DNA of 64,000 nt from Tieghemostelium lacteum (Eukaryota > Evosea > Eumycetozoa > Dictyosteliales > Raperosteliaceae), in the NCBI GenBank assembly GCA_001606155.1, contig LODT01000001.1, forward strand, positions 62,001 to 126,000, written 5' to 3'. Below, piece after piece: positions 59,401-64,000 of the stretch. The notes below the pieces were generated by a model, which was not told the origin of the DNA, ran no database searches, and saw nothing but the letters and a program-made list of their open reading frames with translations. Position 1 is the first letter of the stretch. The number at the start of each line of letters is the position of its first letter. Position numbers and translations under genes: made by a program.

Positions 59401-62110
59401 TGTCATTATATCTGATATTACATAATGACCTAAGTAAGAAGAGAATGTGTAATATTGAAGGTATGTATATATGAACTAGATATAAATATTGATAAATTAA
59501 GTTCTAATATTAATATTTAAATTAATATAAAAAGTACCATTTCTTTATAAACATATTGAAATGATATTTAAGTTTCTAATGAATAATGATAAATTGGAAT
59601 GTGAAATTTTTGATGTTCAATCATTTATTGATACAAAGGAAGATATGTTGATTGTTAATCTGGTAACTGATATATCTCAGTGTTTCAATTGTTTGTATGG
59701 TATAAAGTTAATGACTACTATTGATGATCATCATTCAAAGTTGAAGATGCAACTACAATATCCAAGTGAATATATGCAATTGTTTATGTTGATTAAACTG
59801 TTGTCTGGTGACGAAGAAGATATATCTCTACCAATGAATCCAATGATTAATAGAAATGTAACTGAAGTTTTGGAACAGGTTGCTAATAGAAGGGAATTTA
59901 GAGATTTGTTAGAGAAGATCTATGTAAAGTTTCAAGAACCACCTGAAAGAGTTACAAAGTATAAGGTAATGATTAACCAGTATTTGGCAGGTTTGGTACC
60001 TGAAATTGTGTTACTTAGTGAAACATCTTCACCAGTTAGAATTGATTACAGTCTATTCTTTAGTAGGGACGAGACCATTGATTTATATGACCCTATATTT
60101 GATGATATCTATACGGATATCTATTACTTTTATGCCATTCATCTGGATAAAGGTGAGAAACAACAAGCTCTATTCAGAGAACTTTTGGTAAAAGATCTCT
60201 ATTGTAACCCAAATAGAAGTGATACTTGGCAACTCTTGGAGAAATCTTATTCTGAGGAATATACCAATATAGTTAATCTAACTGGAACCACTGTAAATGT
60301 TGAACATCCTGAAATTGAACAAAAAATTGAAATAGTCTATCAAAAACTGAAAGCCATTTATAAGCATTTGGCAAAGATTGAACCAAATCCAGAGACACAT
60401 TATAGATTGGCATTGTTATCCTACGAAAGACACTATTTCGTACCAGTTGATGGTAACAAATTATATAAATCACAATTGATGTCATTGTATAGAGAGACAC
60501 TAGGTCATGTACAACGTGCTATAAATTACTGTTCGGATTTTGAAGAAGAGAATAGTTCTGATCTCTGGAAATTCTTGTTACTTAAAGGTAAAGTAGAGAG
60601 AAAACTTGGTGAACTTCCTGCTGTTTATTTGGAAACTTTAGGAAAATCTGTTGGAATGATTGGTGATTATCAACAATTGTCAAAAGAAAAAAAGAAGAAT
60701 TTCCCAATTTATCCAATATATAGATTACATTGTGATAGATTAAAATTGTTAATTCATCCTTCTTCTTCTAAAAATCAACAACAATTATCAAGTACTTTAA
60801 ATAATGAATTTTTAGAAATATTAGAAAAATTCAATTTTGAAGATCCACAAAAATCAACAGTACCTATCAGTATTGATCAACCACAATCTACAACCAAAGA
60901 TACTGATATAGATATTGAATCTTTAGATGATAAGGATACTAGTAATATAACACCAATTGGTATTGATAATAATGTCGAAGAACAAGTTCAACAAGAAGAG
61001 CAACAAATATCAAAAGATCAATCTATGGAAAGTTCTGTAAAGGAACCATTGACATTGGAACAGAGAAGAGATGCATTGATTGAGAATTCAGTAGCAGCAT
61101 TACAGTATTGTAGACAGATTTTATATTATCATCATCAATCTGCATATAGAATTACATGGGCAATGAGATTTGGTATGAATAGAGATGATGCAAAATCAAG
61201 TTCACTATCTGAATTTATAAAATTGATGAAACCTAAACTCTCAAGATTATCTAAAAATTGTATTTGGAGTCTTTGGAATGAAGATTATTTGGCAGATGGT
61301 AAATTGGATAGATACTTTGTAAAATACTACAAGTTCTTTATCCAATTATTAAAAGAAAATAATGACATTAAAAACTTGGAAATTGTATATTTTAAATTGA
61401 AAAGTGATCCAACTTTAGTTAAATTAGCCTCAAGATGTTATATAGCATGTTGTAGAGCTCTATCCAATTTAATTAAATTAAAATCAACTTCTACTGCTAT
61501 TCAGACACAACAACAACTAATACCTCCCTCAACTTCACCAACATCTACACAAAGTCAAGTAAATGAATTATCTAGTAGTAGTGGTAGTACTGATACTAGC
61601 CAATTACCAAGTTTAGCTAGTAGTAGTGGTAGTGTAGCTACCACTACTACAGTGACTCCAACTACAACCACTGTCAACAATAATAGTACTAATGAAGTTG
61701 AAACTCTTTTAAAATATATATGGGAATTGAATAATGATACACATCTATTTCCAGAACATAAATCAATTATAACATCAGTAATGGTTGAATCCTATATATT
61801 TTTTAATCAGTCTCCATCTAAAGTTCAACCATCTATTGACAATGTAGTATCATCATTTGAAAAGAAATTTGCAAAAATTGATAAAAGAAAAAAGAATCCT
61901 GCCACTCCAAAACCTGTTGATGATTCTAGTATAGTAGTATCAACACCCACAATTGTTACCAATACCACTGACCAAAATGTTAATACACCAATATCATCAC
62001 AACGTCCAACAATATCTGCAACAACAACTTCATCACCTTCATCATCAACTGAAAAAACAATTAAACAACCACTAAAGAAATTTAAATCAGATAATGATAA
62101 AGAAATATAA
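56405..62110 (+). CDS. cabin1: CABIN1/Hir3-like subunit of the HIRA histone chaperone complex
   Basis: Exons 56405-59174, 59239-59460 and 59535-62110 (64- and 74-bp introns) encode about 1855 residues. The N-terminus is strikingly like human CABIN1: a start ending in ALNxxxSSxEDE, an IHKNALGYLKNNDYLQSQQ helix, LLELL-type repeats, LKYSSLKNLATIYE (compare LKYSTYKNLAQLA), LALKYYVEAIDLDGREVSVW (compare [20 protein letters not shown]) and YHIGVLSIQLEKWNIAR. This is the TPR region of the family. Poly-Gln/Asn/Ser inserts separate the later helical blocks (ALQYCRQILYYHHQSAYRIT). The protein should work with HIRA and UBN1 in replication-independent H3.3-H4 deposition in the nucleus. Calcineurin binding, known for the vertebrate C-terminus, is not indicated here. 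Confidence 0.9.
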
Positions 62111-62343
62111 AATTAAACCCAAATGTAAAAAATGACGAACCATTAACTTATAATTGTTTTTTTAAAAAAAATATTGGTCAAAACCCTAGGAAATAACGAA
62201 TTCCCTACAAAAATCATCATTTTTGGCAGATTTTATACAAGATTTTTATTTTATTTTTTTTTTTTTACAAATCCAAATATTATTTGTATTAAAATACCAA
62301 CACGCATAAACGATTAAAACAGATATATAAACAATAACAATAA

Positions 62344-63408
62344 ATGTTAAATAGAAAAAGATTAAATAACAATAGTAGTAATAATAATCTTAATTCAACA
62401 TCTACAAATAAAAATGGTATAACATCAATACCTAAAACAGTATTAAAATCATCAGGTACCATGACCAAGAAAGGTCTAGTAAGAATAGGTAACGCATTAA
62501 AAAAGATACCAATTCATAAACCTCCTCAAATTGTTAGATGGGATTTTTTAGGTGTTGGAATGTCCTATTTGTGGGGAATGATAAACAGAAGAGCTCTTCC
62601 AAGACTTCTTAGAAAACCAATTTATAAAGCATGGATATACACATTTAAATGTAATACAGAGGAGATTCCAGATCCATTGGATAGCTATCCTTCACTGGCT
62701 GAATTCTTTGCCAGACCTATTAAACCAGAGGCTAGACCTATTCATGAAGGTGGATCTGTGTCACCAGTTGACGGTAGAGTATTGGCAGTTGGTGAGATTA
62801 CCTCTGATTCAGTAGAACAAGTTAAAGGTGTAACCTACAATATTAATCACTTTTTAGGATGTGACCCAAAATCACTAATGAGAAATCCAGAGGAAAACAA
62901 ATTATATCAATGTATATTGTATTTGTCACCTGGAGACTATCATCGTATTCATTCCTCTGAAGATTGGACTATTGACACTCGTTGTCATTTCCCAGGAACA
63001 CTATTCCCTGTAAATAAACCATTTTTAAAAATGATTCCAAGTCTCTTTGCATTGAATGAGAGAATAGTATTGAAGGGTGAATGGGACCAAGGATTTTATT
63101 CACTGACTGCTGTTGGTGCTTATAACGTAGGTTCCATTTCACTAAATTTCGATCAAGTTGCACAGACCAACAAAATCACCAGAGATTTCACTTGTAAAAA
63201 TTTAGAATATTTTTCTTGGAATGGTGTGGGTTCTCACAGTTATGATCATATCTATGATACACCAATTCCTCAGTCTAAAGGTCAAGAAGTTGGTCAATTC
63301 CATCTAGGTAGTACTGTAGTATTGATTTTTGAAGCAAAAGAATTTGAATTTACAATTAAACCTGGTGATTATTGTAAAATGGGTACCCTAATTGGTAAAT
63401 CTATTTAA
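62344..63408 (+). CDS. Phosphatidylserine decarboxylase, mitochondrial type
   Basis: A single exon encodes 354 residues. The N-terminus is basic and Asn/Ser/Lys-rich, compatible with a mitochondrial targeting sequence, with a hydrophobic segment near DFLGVGMSYLWGMI. The catalytic chain keeps SLAEFFARPIKPEARPI, SPVDGRV (active-site Asp), LSPGDYHRIHS and the C-terminal autoprocessing motif LGST (about residues 321-324), where cleavage between Gly and Ser makes the pyruvoyl prosthetic group. The enzyme converts phosphatidylserine to phosphatidylethanolamine at the inner membrane. All catalytic elements are intact and its length matches PISD-type enzymes. Confidence 0.96.
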   Translation: MLNRKRLNNNSSNNNLNSTSTNKNGITSIPKTVLKSSGTMTKKGLVRIGNALKKIPIHKPPQIVRWDFLGVGMSYLWGMINRRALPRLLRKPIYKAWIYTFKCNTEEIPDPLDSYPSLAEFFARPIKPEARPIHEGGSVSPVDGRVLAVGEITSDSVEQVKGVTYNINHFLGCDPKSLMRNPEENKLYQCILYLSPGDYHRIHSSEDWTIDTRCHFPGTLFPVNKPFLKMIPSLFALNERIVLKGEWDQGFYSLTAVGAYNVGSISLNFDQVAQTNKITRDFTCKNLEYFSWNGVGSHSYDHIYDTPIPQSKGQEVGQFHLGSTVVLIFEAKEFEFTIKPGDYCKMGTLIGKSI

Positions 63409-63461
63409 CTTAATAAATATAATATATAATTTTCAATTTTTATTGTAATACATATTATTTA

Positions 63462-64000
63462 TTATTTATAGAGTTTATTTATTTTATCTTCAAATCTCTT
63501 TGGATAGATAATATTTTTTGTAGATTGTAAGATAATATCTAACAATTCTCTATTAATTAGTGGTCCAAGATCACATGTTAATAGAGTAGTATTGGAAAAT
63601 ACTGCCTCTTTAAATGCTATCAAGTGTTGTGTTTTTAGACTTGGAAGTGCCAAGTTATGGAAATTGATATATTTCAAATGACGATTATTTTTGATAGTAC
63701 TAACTAAAATATCAAAATTGGTGTGAACAGTTAGAGTTTGGAATGAGTTTTTAAAATTTAAACTGGTTAAGCTACTATTTAGTCCCAATGATCGTATTAG
63801 TTCATTAGAGTCTCTTGCATTTATATTTCCATGGCAATATCCAAAATGTTGAATAGTTGGATGATTACTCTCGAAAAATGATATTAAATCTGCAGTTTTA
63901 AATCTGAATGCTGTTAGTGAGAAACTTGTTATGGTGTGATTGGACATGAGACTCTTGAGAATCATATTAGAATGTTCTAAATCTCTACTAGATGAAACCA
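63462..64000 (-). CDS. Leucine-rich repeat protein, C-terminal part
   Basis: The frame is open to the right edge; the ATG at 63965 is internal because in-frame codons continue upstream of it (SSSRDLEHSN). About 180 residues are visible, with RI-type LRR units such as LNSSLTSLNFKNSFQTLTV and NNRHLKYINFHNLALPSL, ending in a Lys-rich tail (KRFEDKINKLYK). It resembles the ribonuclease-inhibitor LRR proteins common in dictyostelids. Nothing can be said about other domains, as the 5' part is outside the window. The gene is convergent with the decarboxylase, about 50 bp away. Confidence 0.75.
   Translation of the reverse strand, partial: VSSSRDLEHSNMILKSLMSNHTITSFSLTAFRFKTADLISFFESNHPTIQHFGYCHGNINARDSNELIRSLGLNSSLTSLNFKNSFQTLTVHTNFDILVSTIKNNRHLKYINFHNLALPSLKTQHLIAFKEAVFSNTTLLTCDLGPLINRELLDIILQSTKNIIYPKRFEDKINKLYK

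Noticed and set aside
1-64000. tRNA, rRNA, CRISPR or bacterial-type operons
   Set aside because: No cloverleaf with A/B boxes, no rRNA segments and no repeat-spacer arrays were seen; gene structure is eukaryotic throughout.

Overview
The window is AT-rich nuclear DNA from a dictyostelid social amoeba. The signs are short AT-rich GTATGT/GTAAGT...AG introns, poly-Asn/Gln/Ser tracts, FNIP repeats, 24-residue cysteine-rich prestalk (CTDC) matrix repeats, a Tgr-like IPT/TIG adhesion protein, a multi-domain hybrid histidine kinase and a Diaphanous-type formin. The moderate base composition would fit a Cavenderia- or Heterostelium-like species better than D. discoideum, but the species cannot be fixed from sequence alone.

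Layout, left to right. 1-3689 (-): hybrid histidine kinase, cut by the window edge. 4655-8047 (+): formin. 8155-8965 (-): short-chain dehydrogenase. 9158-12274 (-): coiled-coil protein with a probable CM1 motif (centrosomin/CDK5RAP2 type). 12373-13956 (-): dictyostelid F-box/LRR-like protein. 14038-14968 (+): SET/NAP histone chaperone. 15119-17433 (-): secreted 29-repeat prestalk matrix protein with a 1 kb upstream region. 18479-18976 (+): small RNase P/MRP subunit of the Rpp14 family. 19204-21063 (+): FNIP protein. 21093-25703 (-): DUF4062-NACHT-WD40 STAND NTPase. 26232-27974 (+): eight-exon pepsin fold that has lost its second catalytic Asp. 28186-29178 (+): PH protein. 29268-29554 (-): small gene with a broken frame. 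29681-32936 (-): DDX5/DDX17-type helicase with one 701-bp intron. 33230-34094 (-): BCH/CRAL-TRIO protein, also with one frame break. 34439-35903 (-): SLC35B2/B3-type transporter. 36061-38715 (-): NT-C2/coiled-coil/DIL protein. 38889-39482 (-): membrane protein. 40426-43480 (+): armadillo-RhoGEF-PH protein.

43477-48326 is different. It is a rearranged patch with two nearly identical convergent genes inside a roughly 1.1-kb inverted repeat, a GTPase relic, two broken copies of an F-box/LRR-like gene, and an inverted 0.6-kb copy of the middle of the B-box/Sel1 gene that lies 6 kb away. After it come the Tgr-like receptor (48599-51173, +), the B-box/Sel1 protein (51335-55918, -), a CABIN1/Hir3 homologue (56405-62110, +), phosphatidylserine decarboxylase (62344-63408, +) and the 3' end of an LRR gene (63462-64000, -).

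Most genes are unrelated housekeeping and signalling genes, as is usual in these compact genomes. Shared themes are the actin/Rho system (formin, RhoGEF, possibly the DIL protein), chromatin (SET, CABIN1), RNA processing (Rpp14, DDX17) and development (matrix protein, Tgr-like receptor, hybrid kinase). Exon boundaries were worked out by hand from splice signals and frame continuity and have no transcript support.
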